From: an uncultured Micrococcales bacterium
GTDB taxonomy: Bacteria > Actinomycetota > Actinomycetes > Actinomycetales > Microbacteriaceae
Reading direction: 5' to 3'
Length of the DNA stretch: 6,238 nt
Assembly (NCBI GenBank): GCA_903824455.1
Contig: CAIJWY010000215.1
Span: 1-6,238, forward strand
A program made the position numbers and the translations under genes. Positions 1-6,238 of this stretch are shown here, in pieces. The notes below the pieces were generated by a model. That model did no database searches. It saw only the letters and a program-made list of their open reading frames with translations, and had not been told where the DNA came from. The first letter of the stretch is position 1. Each line of letters begins with the position of its first letter.

Positions 1-1
1 A

Positions 2-49
2 GAACTTATTCAGACAATGTTGCGGCAGGTGATTGCCAACCATGCCTAA
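2..49 (+). CDS. pafB: 3' end of pafB, WYL-domain transcriptional regulator (partial)
   Basis: Only the last 15 codons and the TAA stop (47-49) are inside the window; the frame is open to the left edge and reads ELIQTMLRQVIANHA. The fragment is too short to recognise by its own sequence. The call rests on position: in Actinobacteria pafB lies directly upstream of pafC, and this tail ends 8 nt inside the pafC start (ATGCCTAA). PafB is the partner of PafC in a heterodimeric DNA-damage-responsive activator. The amphipathic helix-like ending fits the C-terminus of that family, but any other upstream gene with this frame cannot be excluded. Confidence 0.6.
   Translation, partial: ELIQTMLRQVIANHA
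27..32 (+). promoter_or_regulatory. Ribosome binding site of pafC
   Basis: AGGTGA lies 9 nt before the ATG at 42, a good Shine-Dalgarno match at normal spacing. It directly abuts the in-frame TTG at 33, so it decides the pafC start in favour of ATG 42. It sits within the pafB coding sequence. Confidence 0.65.
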
Positions 50-1025
50 ATTGAAGTTTTCCATGCCAGGTGACCTACGTTACAACACGCTGATGTCAGT
101 CATTGCGCTGCTGCAGCGGGTCGATGAGATTAGTCTCGAGGATTTGGCGAATCACTTCAAAGTATCAACGAAAGTTATGCAGGGGATGCTTTCCACTCTG
201 AACGTAACTTCTTTTATGCCGCGCAACGCAGAGGAACAAATTCCGTATTTCATTGACTACGAAGATGGAATGGTGACTCTCGAATTAGACGAAGGACCTC
301 AGGGTGTGCCTCGCATTACCGGGCCGCAGGTTGCCGCAATTCTTTCCGGGCTCTCATACCTAAGTTCTATTCCTGAATTTGCCGAATCTGCGGAAATTGA
401 GGAACTCATCGCTTTGCTAAGCCACACCCAAGAGTCGGCTCCTGAAGTAGCTTTTCAACTAAATGACATCGACGCCGACATGAAAGTGCTTCAGCGCGCA
501 ATCCTAACCAATCGCCGAATATCCTGTCGCTACGTAAACGGCAGGGGAGAAGAATCGATTCGAGAAATTGATCCTTTGCTGCTGGTTTCGGAGGAAAGCA
601 ATTGGTATCTTCGCGGATACTGCCTCAAGAATCTTGGAATTAGAACTTTCCGTCTAGACCACATGGTTGACGCGGAAATTCTCGAAGTGCCCCGCGGCGA
701 CGACGCTTTAGAAGCCGCCAAAGCCTTAGACGAAACTGCGCCAATCTACGGACCAAGTACGAGCGACATTGAGGTAGAACTGGAATTGGCACCCGAGGCC
801 TACAAGTTGGCTTCCCTTTCGAAGGTGCTGGAGGAGCCGAAGAAGGGTGAAAGCGAGATCATCCGGGCCACCATCAAACTTGGCTATTTGCCCGACCTTG
901 GCCCCTTGGTGGCACGCTACGGAGCCAGCGCCAAAGTGATTGGCCCCAAAGAGGCTAGAGATGTGGTTCGGAAGTTTGCCGAGGCTGCCCTCTCGAACCA
1001 TTCATCGGAAAGCATTTCAGAATGA
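42..1025 (+). CDS. pafC: PafC, WYL-domain DNA-damage-response transcriptional regulator
   Basis: This 327-residue protein has the size and layout of PafC. An N-terminal winged-helix-type DNA-binding region (about residues 13-55) is followed by a middle segment and a WYL domain (about 145-215). The WYL domain has the name-giving W188-Y189-L190 in SNWYLRGYC and the conserved RTFRLDHM (201-208). A C-terminal WCX-like domain follows (about 243-318). In mycobacteria PafB and PafC act together as a transcriptional activator of DNA-repair genes, working independently of LexA/RecA; the WYL domain is thought to sense a ligand. The start at ATG 42 is chosen for its well-placed AGGTGA; an in-frame TTG at 33 would add three residues but has no room for a ribosome site. 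The gene overlaps pafB by 8 nt and the next gene by 4 nt (ATGA). The family call is firm; paralogue identity (PafC, not PafB) rests on order next to tatA. Confidence 0.9.
   Translation: MPKLKFSMPGDLRYNTLMSVIALLQRVDEISLEDLANHFKVSTKVMQGMLSTLNVTSFMPRNAEEQIPYFIDYEDGMVTLELDEGPQGVPRITGPQVAAILSGLSYLSSIPEFAESAEIEELIALLSHTQESAPEVAFQLNDIDADMKVLQRAILTNRRISCRYVNGRGEESIREIDPLLLVSEESNWYLRGYCLKNLGIRTFRLDHMVDAEILEVPRGDDALEAAKALDETAPIYGPSTSDIEVELELAPEAYKLASLSKVLEEPKKGESEIIRATIKLGYLPDLGPLVARYGASAKVIGPKEARDVVRKFAEAALSNHSSESISE
1007..1012 (+). promoter_or_regulatory. Ribosome binding site of the small membrane protein gene
   Basis: GGAAAG within the end of pafC lies 9 nt before the ATG at 1022. It is a moderate Shine-Dalgarno match. 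Together with the ATGA overlap it supports 1022 as the start. Confidence 0.45.
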
Positions 1026-1330
1026 CGCAATGGTTGATTTGGTTCCCGCTGGTAGGCGCCTCAATATTTTTGCTCTCCTCTCTCATCATGCTTGGCAAAA
1101 AGGCGAAGAAACTAAACCGACAATTGGCTCGTACCGAAAAATATCGCAAAGCATTCGAAGCAACTCCAAGGTCGGTGTCCTTGAAGGTTTCCAATGGCAA
1201 GCTGCCGGATCTGAAAAGTGTTCTTACCGAGAGGAAAGCACTACTAAAAGCCCGCTTAAAGAAGCAAGAAGACAAACAGCGTAGGCTGTTATCAAGACTA
1301 AAAAATTCGCAGTTGAACAAAAGGAAATAA
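1022..1330 (+). CDS. Small, highly basic single-pass membrane protein, function unknown
   Basis: I do not recognise a family for this 102-residue protein. Residues 3-24 form one hydrophobic span starting right at the N-terminus, followed at once by a basic cluster (KKAKK, 26-30). By the positive-inside rule the N-terminus should face out and the rest lie in the cytoplasm. The tail is strikingly basic: I count 27 Lys/Arg and 6 Asp/Glu in the whole protein. Residues 63-102 look like a charged helix or short coiled coil. There is no Cys, no catalytic motif and no cleavable-signal pattern. It is probably real: the start forms an ATGA overlap with the pafC stop and has a GGAAAG upstream, the stop is 2 nt before tatA, and a hydrophobic segment followed by an amphipathic helix is unlikely by chance. 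Its place directly before tatA invites a link to export or the membrane, but nothing in the sequence proves this. It resembles a TatA/TatB protein only in topology and lacks the hinge and the Phe-Gly motif. Confidence 0.8.
   Translation: MTQWLIWFPLVGASIFLLSSLIMLGKKAKKLNRQLARTEKYRKAFEATPRSVSLKVSNGKLPDLKSVLTERKALLKARLKKQEDKQRRLLSRLKNSQLNKRK
1321..1326 (+). promoter_or_regulatory. Ribosome binding site of tatA
   Basis: AAGGAA lies 6 nt before the tatA ATG at 1333 and spans the end of the preceding gene. It is among the clearest Shine-Dalgarno sites in the window, which fits the need for TatA in excess over TatC. Confidence 0.65.
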
Positions 1331-1332
1331 CT

Positions 1333-1536
1333 ATGGCCAAACTATTCGAAAGTCCAGTTATCTGGATTGTGCTGCTACTAGCTGTTCTTCTTTGGGGAGC
1401 CCCAAAACTACCCGGTCTGGCAAAAAGCCTTGGTGAATCGATGCGCATTTTCCGCAAGGAAATGAAGACCATGGGAGATGAGCGCTCCGACGACAAGAAG
1501 GATAAGGCCAAGGAAGACCCGTCTTCCGATAAGTAA
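1333..1536 (+). CDS. tatA: TatA, twin-arginine translocase pore-forming subunit
   Basis: TatA oligomerises at the TatBC-substrate complex to let folded twin-arginine proteins cross the cytoplasmic membrane. The 67-residue product shows the standard layout. A short N-terminal tail is followed by one transmembrane helix (about 8-20), a hinge (W21-G22-A23-P24), the amphipathic helix beginning KLPGLAKSLGESMRIF (25-40), and a charged, disordered Lys/Asp/Glu/Ser tail (about 46-67). The pattern KLP-x-LA-x-SLG-x-S-x-R-x-F is characteristic of actinobacterial TatA. Unusually, the hinge Phe of the family's Phe-Gly motif is Trp here (W21), and no polar residue occupies the position of E. coli Gln8. The gene has its own good ribosome site and ends in TAATG, sharing one base with the tatC start. 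A TatB protein is not encoded here and may be elsewhere. Confidence 0.92.
   Translation: MAKLFESPVIWIVLLLAVLLWGAPKLPGLAKSLGESMRIFRKEMKTMGDERSDDKKDKAKEDPSSDK
1512..1527 (+). other. Perfect hairpin before the tatC start
   Basis: GGAAGA (1512-1517) and TCTTCC (1522-1527) are exact inverted complements around a 4-nt loop, CCCG. The stem ends 8 nt before the tatC ATG. The left arm is also the only Shine-Dalgarno-like sequence near that start, so in the folded RNA it would be hidden. There is no U-run, so it is not a typical intrinsic terminator. A role in setting the TatA:TatC ratio is possible but inferred; the bases also encode tatA residues near its C-terminus. Confidence 0.45.
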
Positions 1537-2309
1537 TGGCAAAGAGGAATCCTGACCGAAGGATGAACCTCGGCGGTCATCTTCGCGAACTTAGAAACCG
1601 CCTTTACTGGTCGGCACTTTTCATATTCACAGCAGCCATCGGTGGGTGGTTTTTGTTTGATCCCGTCTTCTCGATACTGCAAGCACCCTTCAAGGAGCTA
1701 TCGGCAACTCCTGGAATCAGCGCAATCATAAATTTTGGTTCGGTATCGGCGCCTTTTGATTTGCGCCTGCAGGTGTCACTTTTCCTAGGTTTCATAATGG
1801 CCAGCCCATTTTGGCTTTACAACCTCTGGGCTTATGTGTCGCCAGCTTTAGATCTGAAGACCAGGCGGGTTTCCATTGTGTTCGTGGCTATCTCGACTCC
1901 ACTATTCCTAACCGGCTGCTACATAGCTTGGGTTTTGATTCCCAGTTTCGTGAAAAGCTTGCTTTCCTTCACCCCACAGGGTTCGGCGGCCATTATTAAC
2001 GCCAACGACTACATTCTCTTCGCTCTGCGAGTGCTTCTGGTATTCGGAGTTGCCTTGGTGTTACCAGCGTTGTTGTTGCTCTTGAACTACCTGGGAGTTC
2101 TAACCGCCAAATCAATCATTAAGGGGTGGCGACTCGCAGTCTTCTTCGCCGCGGTTGTTGCCGCCCTAGCAACTCCGGTTAGCGACCCCATGTCGATGTT
2201 GCTACTTGCCATTCCATTGATTCTTCTTTACCTACTGGCAGCTCTCATCGCCATGCTGTTCGACCGAAAGCGCAATCGTAATGTTTCCGACGCGGTTACC
2301 GATGAGTAA
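1536..2309 (+). CDS. tatC: TatC, twin-arginine translocase signal-peptide receptor subunit
   Basis: TatC is the six-span membrane protein that binds the twin-arginine signal peptide and nucleates the Tat translocon. The 257-residue product has the family signature at the N-terminus, MNLGGHLRELRNRL (10-23), where E18 matches E. coli Glu15 of the signal-binding site. It also has PFWLYNLWAYVSPAL (91-105) before span 3, and ATPVSDPMSMLLLAIP (212-227) around spans 5-6, with D217 matching E. coli Asp211. Spans lie at about 24-41, 77-97, 112-134, 158-184, 200-214 and 218-242; the tail is basic, then acidic. Odd points: by alignment from memory, E. coli Glu103 is Thr109 here and Glu170 is Val175. The start at 1536 (TAATG with tatA) has no clear ribosome site and is probably coupled. 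The in-frame ATG at 1563 would still keep the core motif. Confidence 0.93.
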   Translation: MAKRNPDRRMNLGGHLRELRNRLYWSALFIFTAAIGGWFLFDPVFSILQAPFKELSATPGISAIINFGSVSAPFDLRLQVSLFLGFIMASPFWLYNLWAYVSPALDLKTRRVSIVFVAISTPLFLTGCYIAWVLIPSFVKSLLSFTPQGSAAIINANDYILFALRVLLVFGVALVLPALLLLLNYLGVLTAKSIIKGWRLAVFFAAVVAALATPVSDPMSMLLLAIPLILLYLLAALIAMLFDRKRNRNVSDAVTDE

Positions 2310-4746
2310 AGAGCCAAGCCCTTCCGAACGCTACCAAGCCGCCAAAAAACGCAGTAAATCAGCCGAGGTTGAAGATTTCGTAAAACTTCTCAAATTCCCA
2401 CTGGATGAATTCCAAGAAGAGGCTTGTCGCGCTCTGGCGCTAGGAAACGGCGTACTGGTTGCGGCTCCGACCGGAGCTGGAAAGACTGTGATCGGTGAGT
2501 TCGCAATTCACCTTGCTCTGGCCAAAGAACAAAAGGTGTTTTACACCACGCCGATAAAGGCGCTGAGTAATCAGAAGTATCAGGAGCTCTGCGAGCGATA
2601 CGGCGAATCGAGAGTTGGAATTCTGACTGGAGATAACAACACCAACTCAGGAGCGGACATCGTGGTGATGACCACTGAGGTTTTGCGAAATATGATCTAT
2701 GCGAATTCGTTGAATCTGATGAATCTCGGGTTTGTAATTATGGACGAAGTGCACTACCTGGCCGACCGATTCCGCGGGGCTGTTTGGGAAGAAGTGATCC
2801 TTCATCTACCTCGTGATGTGAAGTTGGTTTCACTCAGCGCAACGGTTTCCAACGCCGAAGAGTTTGGAGCATGGTTAGACGAGGTTCGAGGTTCCACCAG
2901 CATCATCGTGTCTGAAAAGCGTCCGGTTCCCCTAAACCAACATGTTCTTTTTGGAAATGAACTTATCGATCTCTTTCAAGGCACTGGCGATCAAAATCGG
3001 GTAAATCCGGAGCTGACAACAAAACACAACGCCAAGCTTCGTTCCCCGGCAATTCGCAGTAGTCGGCCGGGCAAACACCGGGGCAGCTATCAAAACGAAC
3101 CAAAGATTCCGAAGATATCGAAGCCAGAAACAATTGCGCTGCTTCGAGACGCCGATTTACTACCGGCTATCTTCTTCATTTTCTCCAGGGCTGGATGTGA
3201 TGCGGCGGTCAAGTCATGCCAATACTCGGATCTAGGCCTAACCACGAGCGCAGATCGGGTTCTGATTCGGGAAATCGTTGAAGAGCGATGCCGCTCGATA
3301 GCCGACGAAGACTTGTCGACGCTCGGCTATTTCGACTGGCTGGCTAGTTTAGAGAGGGGAGTGGCGGCTCACCATGCTGGCATGCTTCCCGCATTTAAGG
3401 AAATTGTTGAAGAACTGTTTCTGCGCCGGTTGGTCAAAGTGGTTTTTGCCACCGAAACTCTTGCTCTGGGTATAAACATGCCAGCCAGAACCGTGGTTCT
3501 CGACCGCCTAGATAAATACAACGGCGAAGGTCGCGTGCAGATAACTCCTGGAGAGTTCACTCAACTCACCGGTCGAGCCGGTCGCCGCGGCATCGACCCA
3601 CAGGGTCACTCGGTGATCCAGTGGGCAGCAAATCTGGACCCTGCCAATGTGGCTGGCTTGGCCTCAAAGCGCCTCTACCCGTTGATCAGCTCATTCCGTC
3701 CAACATTCAACATGGCGGTCAATCTGATCACGGCTTTCACTCGAGTGCGGGCACGAGAGGTACTCGAAACCTCGTTTGCCCAGTTCCAGGCAGACCGTTC
3801 GGTAGTGCACCTGGCTCGAACAATTCGCGACCGCGAGGTTTCACTCAGTGGCTATGAAAAGTCAATGAACTGCCATCTTGGTGACTTCACCGGATATGCC
3901 CGCCTCAGACGTGAAATTTCAGACCTCGAACGAGACTTGAGCCAAACCAGGCCTAGAGATCGCAAGGCAAACGACCTCCGCCAACTACCTGGTCGCAATG
4001 AACTCGAAAAGAAGTTGGCGCAGACGAAGCACTCTCTAAAAGGTCACCCTTGCCACCGTTGCCCGGAACGCGAAAGCCACGCCAGGTGGGGAGAGCGCTG
4101 GTGGAAGTTGCGCCGCGAAACCGATGCCGTGATTGACCAGATTGAGTCGCGCACCAATCAGGTTGCTAAGACCTTTGACCGAATTTGCGAAGTTCTAGTG
4201 ATGTTTGATTATCTGACCCGTGACTCTCAGGGTGAGTTAGAAGTAACCGACGCTGGCACGCGCTTAGCCATGATCTACGGAGAACGAGATCTACTGGTTG
4301 CCGAAAGCCTAAGGGCTGGCATCTGGGATCAACTCGATGCGGCAACGTTGTCGGCAATCGTAGCCACCCTGGTGTTTGAGTCGAGGCGCGACGACGAACA
4401 CCAGCAGCCAAAACTTCCAAAGGGAAAGTTTCTTGATGTGCTGCACCAAACCGATGATCTCTGGGTAACCATTGAATCGGCAGCCAAGAAGCACAAACTT
4501 AAGGGTAGCGAGCCACTTGATCCTGGAGTGAGTTTCGCCGTTCATCGATGGGTTAGTGGGGCAACGCTAGACAGCGTGCTTTTCGATAGCGATCTGCTGG
4601 TTGGCGACTTTATTCGACTCTCGAAACAGATAATTGACCTGCTGGAACAGTTATCTCGGGCAGCTAACGATCGCTTGTCCACCACCGCAAACGAAGCTAT
4701 CGATCGCATGAAAAGAGGGATTGTTGCTTACTCTTACTATGTTTAG
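2302..4746 (+). CDS. helY: HelY, Ski2/Mtr4-like DEVH-box ATP-dependent RNA helicase
   Basis: This 814-residue superfamily 2 helicase carries the full motif set in order: Walker A APTGAGKT (55-62, K61), motif Ia TTPIKALSNQ, DEVH box (148-151), SAT (179-181), FIFSRAGCDAA (motif IV region, from about 292), ATETLALGINMPAR (383-396) and QLTGRAGRRG (421-430). A poorly conserved, polar linker lies at about 230-275, before the second RecA domain. The C-terminal third has the HPCHRCP element (C584, C587) and a DSHCT-type end, VAYSYYV. This is the HelY group of Actinobacteria, related to yeast Ski2/Mtr4 and presumed to unwind RNA; its exact substrate is unknown. It is somewhat shorter than mycobacterial HelY (about 900 residues). 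The start is taken at ATG 2302, giving MSKEPSPSERYQAAKK and an 8-nt overlap with the tatC stop (ATGAGTAA). An in-frame ATG at 2281 with a weak GAAAG 10 nt upstream would add seven residues. The tatC-helY order matches mycobacteria. Confidence 0.93.
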   Translation: MSKEPSPSERYQAAKKRSKSAEVEDFVKLLKFPLDEFQEEACRALALGNGVLVAAPTGAGKTVIGEFAIHLALAKEQKVFYTTPIKALSNQKYQELCERYGESRVGILTGDNNTNSGADIVVMTTEVLRNMIYANSLNLMNLGFVIMDEVHYLADRFRGAVWEEVILHLPRDVKLVSLSATVSNAEEFGAWLDEVRGSTSIIVSEKRPVPLNQHVLFGNELIDLFQGTGDQNRVNPELTTKHNAKLRSPAIRSSRPGKHRGSYQNEPKIPKISKPETIALLRDADLLPAIFFIFSRAGCDAAVKSCQYSDLGLTTSADRVLIREIVEERCRSIADEDLSTLGYFDWLASLERGVAAHHAGMLPAFKEIVEELFLRRLVKVVFATETLALGINMPARTVVLDRLDKYNGEGRVQITPGEFTQLTGRAGRRGIDPQGHSVIQWAANLDPANVAGLASKRLYPLISSFRPTFNMAVNLITAFTRVRAREVLETSFAQFQADRSVVHLARTIRDREVSLSGYEKSMNCHLGDFTGYARLRREISDLERDLSQTRPRDRKANDLRQLPGRNELEKKLAQTKHSLKGHPCHRCPERESHARWGERWWKLRRETDAVIDQIESRTNQVAKTFDRICEVLVMFDYLTRDSQGELEVTDAGTRLAMIYGERDLLVAESLRAGIWDQLDAATLSAIVATLVFESRRDDEHQQPKLPKGKFLDVLHQTDDLWVTIESAAKKHKLKGSEPLDPGVSFAVHRWVSGATLDSVLFDSDLLVGDFIRLSKQIIDLLEQLSRAANDRLSTTANEAIDRMKRGIVAYSYYV

Positions 4747-6223
4747 GCGTTCCCTGTTGGCGCTGGCTAGCGGGCTGGTTTCCTACTTTGCCTATCCGTC
4801 GCCAGCAATCTGGCCGGCAATCTTCATCAGCGTTCTCGGTCTCTACCTTTCGGTGAGGGGATTAGGTTTCTGGCGAGCGTTTCTGGTCGGAATCGTTGGC
4901 GGAGGTGCCTACTACGTAGCTCAGATCTATTGGATTAGTCAGTACCTCGGCCCAAGACCGCTGGTTGGGCTAGCCGCGCTCGAAGCGGTAATTTTTGCTT
5001 TTGGTGCTGGATTCATCGCTTTGGCTTCGAAGAAATTTGCATCCCCTTGGGTTTTGGCTCTAACTGTTGCCACAATCTGGAACGCGCGCGAATGGGTTGC
5101 TACACATTTCCCTTACGGAGGATTTCCTTGGAGCCGAGTGGCCATGTCACAGTCGAACTCCCCGCTGGCATTTTGGGTGGCAATAGGTGGGTTTGGAATT
5201 CTTTCGTTCATCATTGTGGCACTGACCGTGTTCTCATACGAAACTCTTAGAAAACACGGCCGCCGTTCCTGGGTTCTCACCGGAGCGGCCATCGGGTTGT
5301 CTTTTCTTGTCCCGATAGTAACGTCACTCGCTCCAGTAGCCACCGACGGAAGTATGAGAATTGCAGGCATCCAAGGTAACGCCAACGCTGGACTTTTCTC
5401 AAATGAGGAACGTGGAACTATCCTCATGAATCACCTGTCCGCCACGAAGAAACTGCTGGAGAGCGGGGAGCGCTTCGACCTTGTGGTTTGGCCGGAAAAC
5501 GCTAGCGATTTGAACCCAGATGACTACCCAGAGGTAGCCTCTGCGCTCCAAAACTTGATCGATAACCAATTGGCAAAACCACTGATTTTCGGAACCATCA
5601 CCAGCAGCGGCCAGGACATCTTTAACAGTTCGAAGCTTTGGCTGCCTGGTAGGGGAGAGGTCGATCAATACGACAAGAAACGGCCGGTGCCATTCGGTGA
5701 ATATGTGCCGGATCGCGAATTCTTTTACCAAATCGCTCCAGACCTGATCGGAATGATTTACCGTGGTTACACCTTTGGAACTCGCGATGGAATTTTCGAA
5801 GTTGATAAGACCAAGACTGGCATCCTAATTTGCTTCGAAGAAGCGATTGACGAGTTGCCAAAGGAACTGGTCGATCAAGGTGCCAGAGTAATTATTGCTC
5901 AGACCAACAACGCCGATTTTGGCCGCAGTGACGAGAGCGTTCAGCAACTGGCGATTGCCAGATTGCGGGCAATCGAGACCGGTCGCTCGCTAGTAAATAT
6001 TTCGACGGTTGGCCCGTCGGCGATTTTTGGGCCAAAGGGTGAAATTCTGGCAACCAGCGGAGCCTATGTGGAAACTTTTCTCGTGGCCGATGTTCCGCTT
6101 TCCTCTGCCAAAACACTAACAATGTCTGGCGGTTGGGTCTTCGACCCGGCCTGTGCAGTTGCGGGAGCGCTCTTAGCGCTGATGTTGATTATTGATAATC
6201 GACGCAGGTCGACAAAGCTTTAG
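4739..6223 (+). CDS. lnt: Lnt, apolipoprotein N-acyltransferase
   Basis: Lnt adds a third acyl chain to the N-terminal cysteine of diacylated lipoproteins, at the outer face of the cytoplasmic membrane. The 494-residue product has several hydrophobic spans in residues 1-200. These include the family element FPYGGFPWSRVAMSQ (124-138). A carbon-nitrogen hydrolase domain (about 205-455) and a last membrane span (about 468-485) with a basic RRRSTK end follow. The catalytic triad is complete: E253 in VVWPEN, K313 in QYDKKRPVPFGEYVP and C365 in GILICFEE. The TNNADFGRSDES and RAIETGR elements are also present. The start at ATG 4739 overlaps the helY stop by 8 nt (ATGTTTAG). Upstream in-frame TTGs at 4721 and 4724 sit too close to the GAGGGA at 4715-4720, while the ATG is 18 nt from it, so start choice is uncertain by up to six residues. 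In mycobacteria an Lnt domain is fused to the mannosyltransferase Ppm1; no such fusion exists here. Confidence 0.93.
   Translation: MFRRSLLALASGLVSYFAYPSPAIWPAIFISVLGLYLSVRGLGFWRAFLVGIVGGGAYYVAQIYWISQYLGPRPLVGLAALEAVIFAFGAGFIALASKKFASPWVLALTVATIWNAREWVATHFPYGGFPWSRVAMSQSNSPLAFWVAIGGFGILSFIIVALTVFSYETLRKHGRRSWVLTGAAIGLSFLVPIVTSLAPVATDGSMRIAGIQGNANAGLFSNEERGTILMNHLSATKKLLESGERFDLVVWPENASDLNPDDYPEVASALQNLIDNQLAKPLIFGTITSSGQDIFNSSKLWLPGRGEVDQYDKKRPVPFGEYVPDREFFYQIAPDLIGMIYRGYTFGTRDGIFEVDKTKTGILICFEEAIDELPKELVDQGARVIIAQTNNADFGRSDESVQQLAIARLRAIETGRSLVNISTVGPSAIFGPKGEILATSGAYVETFLVADVPLSSAKTLTMSGGWVFDPACAVAGALLALMLIIDNRRRSTKL
6184..6203 (+). other. Hairpin inside the 3' end of lnt
   Basis: The bases contain the exact inverted repeat GATTA/TAATC around a TTGA loop, extended outwards by a wobble pair, an A-U and a G-C pair, for about eight pairs in RNA. 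It lies 18 nt before the lnt stop. The stem is A/T-rich and no T-run follows, so I do not call it a terminator. Confidence 0.3.
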
Positions 6224-6238
6224 TTGCTTGCTTTAGCC

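Noticed and set aside
955..1320. Long minus-strand open frame of 121 codons opposite the pafC end and the small membrane protein gene
   Set aside because: It has no family features and the + strand genes here have ribosome sites and coupled junctions; the frame is best explained as the antisense shadow of a Lys/Arg-rich gene.
1240..1330. A-rich stretch before tatA as a possible internal promoter
   Set aside because: No paired -35 and -10 elements at proper spacing were visible; the A-richness is explained by the many Lys codons of the overlapping gene.
3001..3120. Polar, weakly conserved segment in helY as a possible insertion or transferred piece
   Set aside because: HelY proteins usually carry a variable basic linker between the two RecA domains here; the frame is intact and the composition is not clearly foreign.
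6214..6236. Direct repeat GCTTTAG (6217-6223 and 6230-6236) and a possible AAAGC/GCTTT stem after lnt
   Set aside because: The stem is 5 bp with an 11-nt loop and the window ends before any T-run could be seen, so it cannot be called a terminator.
6220..6237. Possible end of a convergent minus-strand gene (AKASN then stop)
   Set aside because: Only five codons and a stop are visible, which occurs easily by chance; the neighbouring sequence lies outside the window.

Overview
The window reads as a stretch of a streamlined actinobacterial chromosome. Two things point there: the gene order pafB-pafC-tatA-tatC-helY is a classic actinobacterial arrangement (as in mycobacteria), and the proteins look actinobacterial. 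Base composition is roughly even in G+C, low for the phylum. Together with the absence of any spacer between genes, this suggests a small-genome freshwater Microbacteriaceae lineage (Rhodoluna/Aquiluna-like). That placement is an inference and was not tested by a search.

Layout: all genes are on the + strand. A few codons of pafB (2-49) are followed by pafC (42-1025), a small basic single-pass membrane protein of unknown function (1022-1330), tatA (1333-1536), tatC (1536-2309), a large Ski2-like helicase helY (2302-4746), and the lipoprotein acyltransferase lnt (4739-6223). The last 15 bases lie beyond lnt and are too short to interpret. No junction has more than 2 bp of spacer, and most overlap by 1, 4 or 8 nt. 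The genes are therefore almost certainly co-transcribed and translationally coupled. No convincing internal promoter or terminator was seen, and the operon promoter must lie upstream of the window.

Function: PafB and PafC form the WYL-domain transcriptional activator of the mycobacterial DNA-damage response. TatA and TatC form the core of the twin-arginine protein export machine. HelY is a predicted RNA helicase related to Mtr4/Ski2. Lnt N-acylates lipoproteins at the outer face of the membrane. The cluster mixes stress regulation, export/envelope and RNA metabolism. It looks like a conserved housekeeping operon, not an accessory island: no mobile element, CRISPR, RNA gene, toxin-antitoxin or defence system was found. 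The points most worth a second look are the TatC protein, which lacks two glutamates that are normally conserved, the very basic small protein between pafC and tatA, and a perfect hairpin just before the tatC start.
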